Below, in pieces: positions 48,875-58,046 of a DNA stretch of 64,000 bases. The notes beneath the pieces were generated by a model, which was not told the DNA's origin, did not search any database, and worked only from the letters and a program-made list of their open reading frames with translations. The translations under genes and the position numbers were made by a program. This stretch comes from Nocardia fusca NBRC 14340 (GTDB lineage Bacteria; Actinomycetota; Actinomycetes; Mycobacteriales; Mycobacteriaceae), in assembly GCF_001618425.1 (NCBI RefSeq), contig NZ_BDCU01000022.1, positions 124,001 through 188,000 on the forward strand, given 5' to 3'. The stretch's first letter is position 1; each line of letters begins with the position of its first letter.

Positions 48875-50425
48875 TTGCTGTCACGCCGGAAGTTCTTCAC
48901 CACCGCCGCTCTCGCTGCCGCCGCCGTGGGTACCGGTGGCGCAGCCGCCCACGCCACACCTGCTGTCCTACCCGGACAACGCGAGTACCGCACACTGACC
49001 ATGCGCGGCTACAACCGGCGCTACGTCGCCCGGCCTCGGCAGATCCATCTACCGGCCACCGCGCAGGAGGTCCGGCAGGCCGTCGCGAACTCGGTCCGGG
49101 ACGGCCTGCGTATCGCCGCCCGTTCCGGCGGCCATTGCTTCGAAGATTTCGTGGACAGCGCGGAGACGAAGTCACTGATCGACCTGCGGCGGTTGGACCG
49201 TGTCGACTGGGACGACGAACATCGCGCCTTCTCGGTGGGTACCGGTCTCACACTGGAAACGCTGTACACGGAACTCGCGCGATGGGACGTCACCGTGCCG
49301 GGCGGGATCTGCCGGGCCGTCGGGGTCGGCGGACATATCAGCGGTGGGGGTTACGGCCCGCTGTCGCGCAAGCACGGTGTGGTGGCGGATCATCTGTACG
49401 GGGTGGAAGTGGCGACCGTGGCGCGCGACGGGAGCGCCGGCCTGGTCACAGCGACCAGGAACGGGCCACACCGAGACCTGTGGTGGGCCCATACCGGCGG
49501 AGGCGGCGGCAATTTCGGGATCGTCACCCGCTACCTGCTGCGTTCTCCCGGGTCCGACGGTTCCGACCCGGCCGCCGCACTGCCCCGGCCGCCGCGTTCG
49601 ATGCTGAGCACCACGCTCACTCTGCCCGTGACCACCGAGGACTCCTTCGTCCGGTTCATGAGCAACTACCTCGACTTCTATGCGCACCACCGCGAACCCG
49701 GAAACCGGTTCGACGGGCTCTACGCGCCGATCAGCTTCCGGCCCACCCTGACCGGACTGGGCGAGATGTTGATCATCCAGGCCGCCGACGGACCCGATGC
49801 CCGGGACCTGGTGGACGAGTTCGTCGCGACCATCTGCGCCGGTGTGACACCCGGTGCGATCGTCGCCCCGGTGGTCGAACGATCCTACGCCGATACCGTC
49901 GCCCACGTCTACTACGCCGGCACCGCGGACCCACCGCGGGTCAAGACCAAGGCGGCATACCTGCGCCGGCCCTACACCGCCGATCAGTTGCGGACCTGCT
50001 ACCGGCATATCGTCTCCCCGGCGTTCGTCGGCGAATCGTCGCTGGAGTTCCTGCCGTTCGGTGGGGCCGTCAACGCCGTCGCGCCCGATGCCACCGCGAT
50101 GCCGGTCCGCGATTCGTTCATGAAGATGCTCATCCATGCCGCCTGGCGGCTGCCCGTCGACGACGACCGGCATATCGGGGTGGCCCGGCAGCTGTACCGC
50201 GAGCTGTATGCGGGTACCGGCGGCGTGCCGGTACCCGACGAGCACAACGGCGGCAGCTATATCAACTATCCGGACCCCGATCTGGCGGATCCACAGTTCA
50301 ACCGGTCCGGTATCCCGTGGCACGCCTTCTACTACGGCGAGAACTATCCGCGGCTACAACGGGTGAAGGCACAGTGGGACCCTGGCGACGTCTTCCGGCA
50401 CCGACTCTCGGTCGCGCTGCCCTGA
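48875..50425 (+). CDS. Tat-exported BBE-type FAD oxidase
   Basis: A 516-residue FAD-linked oxidase of the berberine-bridge-enzyme group. It begins with a Tat signal (LSRRKFFTTAALAAAAVGTG, ending AAAHA), then the FAD domain with SGGH at 84-87 and GGIC at 143-146. His87 and Cys146 are the two residues that bind FAD covalently at two points in this group. GGHISGGGYGPLSRKHG and the tail GENYPRLQRVKAQWDPGDVFRH (core YPRLQRVKAQWDPGDVFR) are intact. TTG 48875 has an AGGGGG site. Such oxidases act on sugars, alcohols or phenolic compounds outside the membrane. It converges with the cyclase-like gene. Confidence 0.9.
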   Translation: MLSRRKFFTTAALAAAAVGTGGAAAHATPAVLPGQREYRTLTMRGYNRRYVARPRQIHLPATAQEVRQAVANSVRDGLRIAARSGGHCFEDFVDSAETKSLIDLRRLDRVDWDDEHRAFSVGTGLTLETLYTELARWDVTVPGGICRAVGVGGHISGGGYGPLSRKHGVVADHLYGVEVATVARDGSAGLVTATRNGPHRDLWWAHTGGGGGNFGIVTRYLLRSPGSDGSDPAAALPRPPRSMLSTTLTLPVTTEDSFVRFMSNYLDFYAHHREPGNRFDGLYAPISFRPTLTGLGEMLIIQAADGPDARDLVDEFVATICAGVTPGAIVAPVVERSYADTVAHVYYAGTADPPRVKTKAAYLRRPYTADQLRTCYRHIVSPAFVGESSLEFLPFGGAVNAVAPDATAMPVRDSFMKMLIHAAWRLPVDDDRHIGVARQLYRELYAGTGGVPVPDEHNGGSYINYPDPDLADPQFNRSGIPWHAFYYGENYPRLQRVKAQWDPGDVFRHRLSVALP

Positions 50426-50432
50426 AGCCGGA

Positions 50433-51257
50433 TCAGGTCAGCGCGAGTACACGGCACGGTCCGCCGGTGCCGCCCACGTGCTTGGGTGCGCCGACGACCA
50501 CGGTGGCGCCCGCCGGTGGCACCGCGGCCAGGTTGGCGAGCAGTTCTACGCCGTAACGACCGGAGTCGAGGAAAGCGGTGTGGGCGCCGAAATCCGGGTC
50601 GGCGGCCCGGTCGAGGCTCAGGGTGTCCACACCCGCCCCCACGATCGCCCGCTCGCGCACCAGGAACTCGGCGGTCTCCGGCGCGAATCCCGGTGCGTGC
50701 GGTGTTCCCTCGCTGTCGAGGTTGACGAAGGCGCCGGGAACCTCCAGCCGTCGTTCCCATCCGGAGTACATCGCCACGAACGCCCGCTCCGGAATCCGGC
50801 CGTGCCGCGACTCCCAGGCGCCGATATCGTCCACGGTCACCGCGGTGTCCACATCGGTGCCGGCCCGGGCACTGATATCGATTACCACCAGCGGCGCGAC
50901 CAGGTCACGGGCGGCGAGCATCTCGGTGGACTGCGTGCCGCGCCGGTGCGTCGGCGCGTCGACATGCGTGCCCGTGTGCTCCCAGTAGGCCAGCAGGTTC
51001 TGATCGAATCCACCTACCGCTTCCCAGGCGACCGGAACCATGGAGAACGGTGGTACTCCCGGCCACCTCGGAGTTCGTGCGCTGAGCGCATGGGTCAGGT
51101 CCACGACTCCGCCGTCGGCGGCGCGCGCGGGTACCGCGGGCACGGCCACACCCAGGGCTGCCGCCGCGCCGGCGGCACGGAGAAACGCACGCCGACCCGG
51201 ACGGGGCAGGTCCTCGGCGGCCGCGCGCAGGTCTCGGATTATCTGTGGTGTGCACAT
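50433..51257 (-). CDS. Tat-exported cyclase-family (kynurenine formamidase-like) hydrolase
   Basis: A 274-residue metal hydrolase. A Tat-like signal (RPGRRAFLRAAGAAAALGVA, ending VPARA) precedes the domain. The family motif EHTGTHVDAPTH at 93-104 supplies the His/Asp zinc or manganese ligands, and AIVGAGVDTLSLD and HTAFLDSGRYGVEL also match. Relatives cleave amide or ester bonds in small rings, for example formylkynurenine. No partner gene is close except the convergent BBE oxidase; both are exported. Confidence 0.9.
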   Translation of the reverse strand: MCTPQIIRDLRAAAEDLPRPGRRAFLRAAGAAAALGVAVPAVPARAADGGVVDLTHALSARTPRWPGVPPFSMVPVAWEAVGGFDQNLLAYWEHTGTHVDAPTHRRGTQSTEMLAARDLVAPLVVIDISARAGTDVDTAVTVDDIGAWESRHGRIPERAFVAMYSGWERRLEVPGAFVNLDSEGTPHAPGFAPETAEFLVRERAIVGAGVDTLSLDRAADPDFGAHTAFLDSGRYGVELLANLAAVPPAGATVVVGAPKHVGGTGGPCRVLALT

Positions 51258-51431
51258 TTCGCGGGGAGCTTATTCGAGCCGGGGCCCGATACGGCCGTAT
51301 GCCACGCGCGAACGCGAAATCCACACGACGGGTTCTGCGCTCGCGGTCCGCACCGGCCACGGGCAGCCCGATACCCCCGAGCTCGTCACGACGCCCCCGG
51401 CGATCCGGTGGCGTAATTCGGCGGCGCCGAT

Positions 51432-51740
51432 TCAGTTGGTGCGCCGGTAGGAGAGGTCCGGCCACGGCGGTCGCCGCAGCACGGCGAGAGCGGCGATCAC
51501 GGCGGCGAGCAACCCGATCCATTCACCCAGCAGCGCGATCCGGTTGACGTCCACCGCGGGAACCCAGGTGGCGGCACTGTCGCGAATGACGAAGATTCCC
51601 GCGGGTCGTATCGCCGAACCGGGAAAGCTTCCACGGCGCGAGACGGTGATGACGATGGCACCGTCCGCTGTCTCGAACGGTTCGCCGTAGACCGGCGTGG
51701 TATCGACCGCGGCTGCACCCGATCGTTCCCGAATCACCAT
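51432..51740 (-). CDS. Small membrane protein with YtfJ/GerW-like domain
   Basis: A 102-residue protein. The first 60 residues (VYGEPFETADGAIVITVSR, RPAGIFVIRDSAATWVPAVDVNR) follow the GerW/YtfJ pattern of short actinobacterial proteins: G-E-P then V-I-x-V-S and a closing W-V-P-A-V-D-V. One membrane helix near 68-86 (GEWIGLLAAVIAALAVL) and a basic end follow. ATG 51740 has a good GAGAGG site. Function unknown. Confidence 0.7.
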   Translation of the reverse strand: MVIRERSGAAAVDTTPVYGEPFETADGAIVITVSRRGSFPGSAIRPAGIFVIRDSAATWVPAVDVNRIALLGEWIGLLAAVIAALAVLRRPPWPDLSYRRTN

Positions 51741-52113
51741 ATGTACCTCTCCGATTCCTCGTCCCGATGTGCACCGTGACCGGTGCCGCGGTATCCGGAA
51801 GACTACGGCGCGGACGCGCGGGCCGGAGTCGATCCGTACTACCGGACCGACCCGGGACGACAGGGTGCTCCGGCTGTCACCGCCGTCGACTCGATACGAC
51901 ACCGTCCGGGGTGCGCCCCCGGCCGTTCGAATTCGGCAGCGTGGACGGGGCGGTGAGTGGGTGCGCGAGGGTCTTTCTCGGTGCCGGGAATGTCCGTAAA
52001 TCGTGCTATAACGCACTGAGGTGCGGCTCCGAGCCGGGCAGGGTTGCCCGGAGCCGGTTCACACCCCGTATTCGTTGTCGTGGCTGTACGGCCGGCGCAG
52101 AGAGAAGTGTCCG
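51741..52113. other. Intergenic stretch, promoter region of the CHAP gene
   Basis: These 373 bases lie between two divergent genes. They hold a -10-like TATAAC at 52007-52012 about 100 bases before the CHAP gene, without a clear -35 box. No open frame with a motif was found. Confidence 0.45.
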
Positions 52114-53253
52114 ATGAGTCCGACCACTGTCGAAAAGCTCGAGATCGACCCCCTGCCCCGTCCCTGGGGTGCCGAACGCCTGCACCCCCTCATCGGCGCA
52201 GTCGAGGAGTACATCAACCGGTCGATATTGCTGTTGGCTTCGGGAGATCCGGGCAGCGCACCGGATTTCAGCGAATGGGTCGACAGCAAAGGGCTGCCGG
52301 GTGACGAGGACTTGGACAACCCGACGAACAAGTCCGACATGATCGATAAGTACACCGCCAGAGAGCGGGATGTGACGCGTCTGACCACGGAGCTGGACCG
52401 GAAGAACAACGACATCAAGAACTCCGCTGTGGAGGCGTTCGACACCTCCAATGCGACATACAAGGAAATCACCACGATCGTCGACAGGTTGCGGGCGAAG
52501 CTCGAGGACGCGCCGGATCCGACGAGAGGTGAGGACGGTATCTACCGTTTGCCTATCGGCGTGGAGTTCGATCTGCTGGTGGCGCTCTGGAACGCGGCCG
52601 ATCAGGTGGACGCGGAAGTCGAAGGCGCGGCGAGCGCTATGGAAGCCCAGGCTCGCCAGATCGATGGGTCGGTGCCGACTGTCCCGGCCAGCTATCGCAC
52701 CAACGTCGGCGGTGTCGTTCCCGTGAGCGCCACTGCCTTCCAGCCCTCGCCCGGCAAAGTCGGCTATACGATCACCAACCCGAACGATCCGGCGGGCAGC
52801 ACCCTCGAGGTGGCGCGAAGTCAGCTCGGCCTCACCGAGGGCTCCGGGAACCGGGTGAATGCGCCGTACAACATCAACGACGCGTGGTGCGCCTCATTCA
52901 CCAGCTGGGTGTGGGACCAGGCGGGATACAACGTGGACTGGACCAACAAGAACTACGTGCCCGCTATCTGGAACGACGCCGTCGGCGAGGGTTGGAACAG
53001 GCAGAGCATCAACCAGGCCCAGCCGGGGGATCTGATCGTGTTCGACTGGAAGAGCGACGGCACCCCTGACCATATCGGGATCGTAGAATCTGTCAGCGGC
53101 GGAGTCATCCACACCATCGAAGGCAACACCGGGAACGGAAGCGGTCCGGACGGGGTGCTGCGAAAAGAGCGTCCCATCAGCGCAGGCAATATTGTCGGAA
53201 TCATCGCACCGCCGCCCACAAAATCACCGGCAGGATCAGAGGTGCGGGTGTAG
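52114..53253 (+). CDS. ESX-type protein with CHAP peptidoglycan hydrolase domain
   Basis: A 379-residue protein. The N-terminal half is helical and ESX-like (VEEYINRSILLLASGD, LTTELDRKNNDIKNSAVEAF), with no signal peptide. Residues 225-370 form a CHAP amidase/endopeptidase: VARSQLGLTEGSG, then NDAWCASFTSW with Cys259, the WDQAGYN helix, PDHIGIVESV with His320, and IEGNTGNG. It should cut peptidoglycan cross-links or stem peptides after type VII export. ATG 52114 is clear. It may help a secretion machine pass the cell wall, or act as an antibacterial toxin; no immunity gene is obvious. The helical half resembles the body of the 41.2-43.5 kb protein. Confidence 0.8.
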   Translation: MSPTTVEKLEIDPLPRPWGAERLHPLIGAVEEYINRSILLLASGDPGSAPDFSEWVDSKGLPGDEDLDNPTNKSDMIDKYTARERDVTRLTTELDRKNNDIKNSAVEAFDTSNATYKEITTIVDRLRAKLEDAPDPTRGEDGIYRLPIGVEFDLLVALWNAADQVDAEVEGAASAMEAQARQIDGSVPTVPASYRTNVGGVVPVSATAFQPSPGKVGYTITNPNDPAGSTLEVARSQLGLTEGSGNRVNAPYNINDAWCASFTSWVWDQAGYNVDWTNKNYVPAIWNDAVGEGWNRQSINQAQPGDLIVFDWKSDGTPDHIGIVESVSGGVIHTIEGNTGNGSGPDGVLRKERPISAGNIVGIIAPPPTKSPAGSEVRV

Positions 53254-53345
53254 GTCGAGGACCGCTGTCACCGTGTCTTCACAGGGCGGCAGCGAGCCGA
53301 GCAGACGTCACGGTCGAGCCGAAAGCCCTGTCCCGCAACCTATGC

Positions 53346-53357
53346 GTATACGTATAC
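53346..53357. promoter_or_regulatory. Short perfect palindrome
   Basis: GTATACGTATAC is self-complementary and sits 8 bases before the small membrane protein start; a regulator or a -10 region could use it. Confidence 0.35.
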
Positions 53358-53364
53358 TTCTTTT

Positions 53365-53655
53365 ATGGATCCACTGAGCCTTGCGGTCGGCGCCGGCCTC
53401 GTCGCGATCGGCTGGCTAGGCGGCCGATTCGGATCACGGCGGCGGGCCGGCTCGACACCGAAACTCACGGCACGCTGCGGCTGCGGACACGACCTGGCGC
53501 TGCACGACCGCGAGACCGGGAAATGCCACGCCGAACTCTCCCGCAGAGGTATGCACGGCATGCGCGAATGGGTCGGCTGCAATTGCCGCCGCTATACCGG
53601 TCCCATCCCGCTGGAAGAGGTGTTCAGCCCACCGATCCTGCCGCCGGAGTCCTGA
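53365..53655 (+). CDS. Small anchored cysteine-rich protein
   Basis: A 96-residue protein with one N-terminal membrane helix (LSLAVGAGLVAIGWLGG) and a basic stop (SRRRAGS). A cysteine/histidine module follows: CGCGHDLALHDRETGKCHAEL and WVGCNCRRYTGP. The CGCGH...C...C-x-C arrangement is likely a small zinc-binding knuckle. It sits on the membrane surface. ATG start; no obvious partner gene. Function unknown. Confidence 0.65.
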   Translation: MDPLSLAVGAGLVAIGWLGGRFGSRRRAGSTPKLTARCGCGHDLALHDRETGKCHAELSRRGMHGMREWVGCNCRRYTGPIPLEEVFSPPILPPES

Positions 53656-53793
53656 GCGCGGCGGGACTGTCGCGAGAGCACGCCAACTTCGACACCGAGG
53701 CCGTTCCGGCAGGAGCATCCGACGACGATGCGGAACGATCCGCAGCACCCCTCGTGCGTGTCGGTGCTCCTACCGGGACCTGAACGAATCAGG

Positions 53794-54012
53794 TCAGGCA
53801 GCGGCCCATTTCTCGGGATGGAGATGATGCTGGACGAGTGCGTTCGCGTGCCCGTGCCCGAAACCGTGCTCGGACTTCAGCAATTCGACGAGTTCCTTGT
53901 GCGAAGTCGACCCCGCCGCACGGAGGACCGTCTTCCACTCCTCGATGCTGCGGCCGTATTTGGCCTCGATGGACGGGAAGTAGGACGCGGGTCCCTTCGG
54001 GGTGGTCGCCAT
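53794..54012 (-). CDS. DUF4287 small protein
   Basis: A 72-residue protein: a YFPSIEAKYGRSIEEWKTVL helix followed by HKELVELLKSEHGFGHGHANALVQHH. This is the whole DUF4287 family, found alone or fused to a DUF5655 domain. The glycine/histidine stretch GFGHGHAN is its hallmark. A typical AGGAGAT site precedes the ATG. Function unknown; a nucleic-acid or metal-binding role has been suggested for relatives. Confidence 0.85.
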   Translation of the reverse strand: MATTPKGPASYFPSIEAKYGRSIEEWKTVLRAAGSTSHKELVELLKSEHGFGHGHANALVQHHLHPEKWAAA

Positions 54013-54325
54013 CTTCGATCTCCTTGCTGATTACGAACTCGGTAGGTGAGACGGGAGGCTCGTCGAGATCTCATCGGCCGCGCCGACTATGTGTCGCACG
54101 TCACTCGATGATCGTTACGGGCGAAGCTCCCCGCCCGGGGCGGTATCTCGCGCTCGCGCCACGCCGAGTTCGGGTCGACAATCGGTACGTGAGCACTCCC
54201 GCTCGAATCGAGCGGACGGCCTCCGACTCCGGACAGAGGCCCTCCTCCGGCAGGCGCCGGCACAGAATGCCCGGCATATCCGGCATGCGCAGGGGGTCCC
54301 GCTCCGATATCCCGGTAGATGCGCG
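54013..54325. other. Divergent intergenic stretch, no gene seen
   Basis: Between the DUF4287 gene and the effector-like gene. Forward and reverse open frames run through it, but none has motif or start. No clear palindrome or -35/-10 pair was found. Confidence 0.4.
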
Positions 54326-55024
54326 ATGGGTACCCTGACCCGGTTGGCCGGGAGCCTGCCCGGCAAGATCGCGGAATCCCTGCGGGGCGGATCGCGTTCG
54401 ATTGCCGGAAGGCTCAATGACATGAGCGGCGGACTGCGGAATGCCGAAACGACGCATCGCGAGCTGCAAAGCCGGCTGCCCCGGGAATTCGATCGGGACG
54501 GGACCGCGTTCTTCGATTCGGAGTTCGGGGTCCAGATCCCGCGATCCGCGCCACCGTATTCGACTGTCCCTTTGCGGAGGGAATACGCGGGTGAGAACAA
54601 AAGAGGAAGCTGGGCCTGGGGATTCGGGCGAGTGAAGTATTACGACGAAACCAGACGGCAGAAGTTCATGGTGACGGTCCGCGACGGGCTGTTGTACGAT
54701 TCCCGCGGCAAGCTGCTGTCCACCGACGGCAACGGCTGGAGCAAAGGAAGCTACGGCTTGTTCGTCATGGACGAGCAGGGCCGCGTCTTTGTCACGACCA
54801 AGGCCAAGCCCGGCCACTTCCATCACTCGACCCTCGTCGCCGGAGAACCCGTGGCGGCAGCCGGAACCATTCGGGTGTCGAACGGTGTGGTGGAGCAGAT
54901 AACCGACGCCAGCGGGCACTATCGGCCGGACAGAGCGCACACCCTGCAGATGATCCACCGCCTCCGCAGCCTGGGCGTACCGAAGCTCGACCCCCACAAT
55001 ATCCAATTCACATTCGGGAGATAG
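54326..55024 (+). CDS. Effector-like protein with HFHHS and SGHYRP motifs (putative toxin)
   Basis: A 232-residue basic protein. Residues 1-50 form a helical lead (GSLPGKIAESLRGGSRSIAG) that could be a secretion or membrane-binding part. The rest is beta-rich: RREYAGENKRGSWAWGFGRV, VRDGLLYDSRGKLL, GLFVMDEQGRVFVTTKAKPG, then HFHHSTLVAGEPVAAAGTIRV and ITDASGHYRPDRAHTLQM. The HHS-G-E-P-V-A-A-A-G and SGHYRP blocks recur in bacterial effectors and polymorphic toxins, but I cannot name their activity. An acidic gene follows 3 bases later, as in toxin/immunity pairs. No signal peptide. The ATG at 54326 has no strong ribosome site. Confidence 0.6.
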   Translation: MGTLTRLAGSLPGKIAESLRGGSRSIAGRLNDMSGGLRNAETTHRELQSRLPREFDRDGTAFFDSEFGVQIPRSAPPYSTVPLRREYAGENKRGSWAWGFGRVKYYDETRRQKFMVTVRDGLLYDSRGKLLSTDGNGWSKGSYGLFVMDEQGRVFVTTKAKPGHFHHSTLVAGEPVAAAGTIRVSNGVVEQITDASGHYRPDRAHTLQMIHRLRSLGVPKLDPHNIQFTFGR

Positions 55025-55027
55025 CGG

Positions 55028-55630
55028 ATGCCGCGGGAGACGAACGAGTGGGACAGCTTGGTTCGGGCCCTGCTGTATCACGTCCAGTTCGAGCCCGAGG
55101 TGGACGATGCGGTGGCACGCCGGGTGGCGACCGCTCTCATCGAGGACCCGCTGTGGCGACTCACGCCCGATCGGGAATACGAAATGATCGCCGCGGCACT
55201 GCGTTCCCGAAGCCCGCTACCGCCGGAGCGGCCGTCGCATATGAATGATGGAGAGGTACTGGCGTTCCTCTCCCTGATCGTTTCCCATATGGACGCATTG
55301 CGTCCATGGCCGGTCCGGGACTTGACCGTGTTACCAGAGGAAAGATTGGCCGAGTTCGCCTCGCTCGCACCGATCGCCACTGTTGATCTCACCGTGGACG
55401 ATATCGAGGATCGGCTCGATATCCTCTTCGACTTCGACGAGGATTACGGAGATTTCCTGCTGATCCGTTTGAAGTCGGGGACCGAAGTCGGATTACTGAA
55501 ACCGATCGACGCGGAGAACGGCCGGGTCGACGTCGTCGGTGCCGCCCCCACTGTCCCGGTGTGGACAGTACTCGACGAACTGGCAGCGGCATCGAATCTG
55601 GACAGGGCGTTGTTCGTCGAAGCGGCGTAA
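55028..55630 (+). CDS. Acidic putative immunity protein
   Basis: A 200-residue, strongly acidic protein that starts 3 bases after the effector-like gene. The first half is helical (WDSLVRALLYHVQFEPEVDD), the second beta-rich and very acidic (TVDDIEDRLDILFDFDEDYG, then LLIRLKSGTEVGLL). No known family comes to mind. Size, charge and placement suggest it blocks the basic protein before it. It could also be a chaperone. Confidence 0.55.
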   Translation: MPRETNEWDSLVRALLYHVQFEPEVDDAVARRVATALIEDPLWRLTPDREYEMIAAALRSRSPLPPERPSHMNDGEVLAFLSLIVSHMDALRPWPVRDLTVLPEERLAEFASLAPIATVDLTVDDIEDRLDILFDFDEDYGDFLLIRLKSGTEVGLLKPIDAENGRVDVVGAAPTVPVWTVLDELAAASNLDRALFVEAA

Positions 55631-55718
55631 GCCACCTCGACGGTACCCGCCCGCGAGCAACGCTCACCGGATCAGCAACACCGGCGAAGCCGACCGGTTT
55701 TCGGTGCCCGGACGCAGA

Positions 55719-55758
55719 CGAGTCCACCCGGACCGCAATCGCGGAACGGGTGGACTCG
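55719..55758. terminator. Bidirectional terminator hairpin
   Basis: CGAGTCCACCCG and CGGGTGGACTCG form a perfect 12-base stem around a 16-base loop. It lies between the stop of the immunity-like gene and that of glnA, which run toward each other. No T tract follows, as is common in GC-rich actinobacteria. Confidence 0.65.
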
Positions 55759-55836
55759 GCTACAGCTGTTGCGGACGTACTGCGGACGGAAGACGGTTCG
55801 TGAATGCTCCGCCGCAGGCCGGACCGCTATAGCGGC

Positions 55837-57273
55837 TTACACGTCGAAGTAGAGCTCGAACTCGTACGGGTGCGGCCGGAGGTTCACCGGGGCGATCTCC
55901 TGCTCACGCTTGATGCTGATCCAGGTGTCGATCAGGTCCTCGGTGAAGACATTGCCTTCGGTGAGGTACTCGTGATCGGCCTCGAGGCGGTCGATCACCG
56001 AGGCCAGGCTGGTGGGGGCCTGCGGGATGTTCTTGGCCTCCTCCGGCGGGAGCTCGTAGAGGTCCTTGTCGACGGGGGCCAGCGGCTCGATCTTCTTCTT
56101 GATGCCGTCCAGGCCGGCCATCAGCATGGCGGCGAAGGCCAGGTACGGGTTGCCCGAGGAGTCCGGCGCGCGGAACTCGATGCGCTTGGCCTTCGGGTTG
56201 TTGCCGGTGACCGGGATGCGGACCGCGGCGGAGCGGTTGCGCTGCGAGTACACCAGGTTGATCGGGGCCTCGAAGCCCGGGACCAGGCGGTGGTAGGAGT
56301 TCACGGTCGGGTTGGTGAACGCCAGCAGCGACGGCGCGTGGTGCAGGATGCCGCCGATGTAGTGGCGGGCCAGGTCGGACAGGCCGCCGTAGCCGGCTTC
56401 GTCGTGGAACAGCGGCTTGCCGTCCTTCCACAGCGACTGGTGCGCGTGCATACCCGAGCCGTTGTCACCGAACAGCGGCTTCGGCATGAAGGTGACGGTC
56501 TTGCCCTCGGCCCACGCGGTGTTCTTGACGATGTACTTGAACAGCTGCAGATCGTCCGCCGCGCCCAGCAGGGTGTTGAACTTGTAGTTGATCTCGGCCT
56601 GGCCGGCGGTGCCGACCTCGTGGTGACCGCGCTCCAGCTCGAAACCGGCGTTCTGCAGGTTGGTGGAGATCTTGTCGCGCAGATCCACGTAGTGGTCGTA
56701 CGGAGCGACCGGGAAGTACCCGCCCTTGTTACGAACCTTGTATCCGCGGTTCGGGCTGCCGTCGGGGTTGGTCGCCGCGCCGGTGTTCCAGGAGCCGGAG
56801 ATCGACTCGACCTCGTAGAAGGCGCCGTTCATGGCGGAGTCGTAGCGCACCGAGTCGAAGATGTAGAACTCGGCCTCGGCGCCGAAGTACGCGGTATCGG
56901 CGATACCGGTCGAGCGCAGGTACTCCTCCGCCTTGCGGGCGATATTGCGCGGGTCGCGCGAGTACGCCTCACGGGTGAAGGGGTCGTGCACGAAGAAGTT
57001 CATGTTGAGCGTCTTCGCCGCACGGAACGGGTCCAGCTGCGCGGTGCTGAAGTCGGGCAGCAGCAGCATGTCGGACTCGTCGATGGACTGGAAGCCCCGC
57101 ACCGAGGAACCGTCGAAGGCGAGGCCTTCCTCGGCGAGGTCGGCGGTGAAGGCCTTCGCCGGGATGGAGAAGTGCTGCTGCACACCGGGCAGATCGCTGA
57201 ACCGGATGTCGACATATTCGACCTCCGAATCCGCGATGTACTTGATGACCTCGTCGGCCGTGCTGAACGTCAC
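55837..57273 (-). CDS. glnA: Glutamine synthetase, type I
   Basis: A 478-residue glutamine synthetase (glutamate + NH3 + ATP to glutamine). Marks in order: [37 protein letters not shown] (metal ligands), [10 protein letters not shown], the [10 protein letters not shown] loop, the [10 protein letters not shown] and KRIEFRAPD active-site stretches, and the adenylylation loop DLYELPPEE near residue 400, whose tyrosine is the target of GlnE. GTG 57273 follows AAGGAGA. In mycobacteria the same gene lies next to glnE; here seven genes separate them. It works as a dodecamer in the cytosol and in pathogens is also found outside the cell. Confidence 0.98.
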   Translation of the reverse strand: MTFSTADEVIKYIADSEVEYVDIRFSDLPGVQQHFSIPAKAFTADLAEEGLAFDGSSVRGFQSIDESDMLLLPDFSTAQLDPFRAAKTLNMNFFVHDPFTREAYSRDPRNIARKAEEYLRSTGIADTAYFGAEAEFYIFDSVRYDSAMNGAFYEVESISGSWNTGAATNPDGSPNRGYKVRNKGGYFPVAPYDHYVDLRDKISTNLQNAGFELERGHHEVGTAGQAEINYKFNTLLGAADDLQLFKYIVKNTAWAEGKTVTFMPKPLFGDNGSGMHAHQSLWKDGKPLFHDEAGYGGLSDLARHYIGGILHHAPSLLAFTNPTVNSYHRLVPGFEAPINLVYSQRNRSAAVRIPVTGNNPKAKRIEFRAPDSSGNPYLAFAAMLMAGLDGIKKKIEPLAPVDKDLYELPPEEAKNIPQAPTSLASVIDRLEADHEYLTEGNVFTEDLIDTWISIKREQEIAPVNLRPHPYEFELYFDV

Positions 57274-57562
57274 TTAGTTCTCCTTACGGATAGATTCCCA
57301 GCCAGTATCGAGTGCAGGGCGTCGCGACCCGACGCTATGGACAGGGTGTTTCCCGCCAGTCAAGAGTGTGTTTCGCCAGTGTTACACGTCGTGTCGGTGG
57401 CGTGTCCTCGGCCACGCCACGAACTGCGGGTTCGCGCCTCGAGCCCTGGTCGGCGCCGTCCGGCGGCTGTCTGATTTGCCCGGAATCAACCGCTGAGCCC
57501 GCGTAACAGAGACCACCCGGGCGCGCGGCGGAGGCGGCTGCGGGCACCTTTATCCTGGGAGC

Positions 57563-58018
57563 ATGGCACGTATCACCGGTTCCTGGCTCTCCGGACCTCC
57601 TGTCGCTCCCGGTGCGGGTTCCGGCGACGATTACGCCGGAGCCAGGCTGGGGTTGCCCCGCGAGGGCGCCGGATCGCTGCCGGGCATGTTCCGCCGCGTG
57701 GTCGCAATGCTGGTCGACTGGTTGATCGCGGTCGGGATCTCGGCGCTGATCGCACGGGGTATGCCGGCCTCGTCGGTGAACCTGATCCTGTGGTTCGTGA
57801 TCGGGGTGGCGGCGGTGACGCTGTTCGGCTTCACACCCGGGCAGTACTTCCTGCGCATCCGGGTGATCCGGGTGGATGCCGAGGCGCCGGTGGGATTCCT
57901 ACGGGCGCTCGGGCGGCAGGCGCTGCTGGTATTCGTGATCCCCGCACTGTTCACCGACGAAGACGGCCGCGGTATGCATGATCGGGCCACCGGCACCGCG
58001 GTGGTCCGCTCACGCTGA
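57563..58018 (+). CDS. RDD-family membrane protein
   Basis: A 151-residue protein with three or four membrane segments and the RDD pattern: an arginine in FRRVVAMLVDWLIAVGIS near residue 35, the aspartate in MLVDW, and the late aspartate in DEDGRGMHDRATGTAVV. It corresponds to Rv2219A beside glnA in M. tuberculosis. Transport or stress function is unproven. It is divergent from glnA across 289 bases with no visible gene. Confidence 0.9.
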   Translation: MARITGSWLSGPPVAPGAGSGDDYAGARLGLPREGAGSLPGMFRRVVAMLVDWLIAVGISALIARGMPASSVNLILWFVIGVAAVTLFGFTPGQYFLRIRVIRVDAEAPVGFLRALGRQALLVFVIPALFTDEDGRGMHDRATGTAVVRSR

Positions 58019-58046
58019 GCCCGGGACGGCGCGCGACCGCAGCGGG

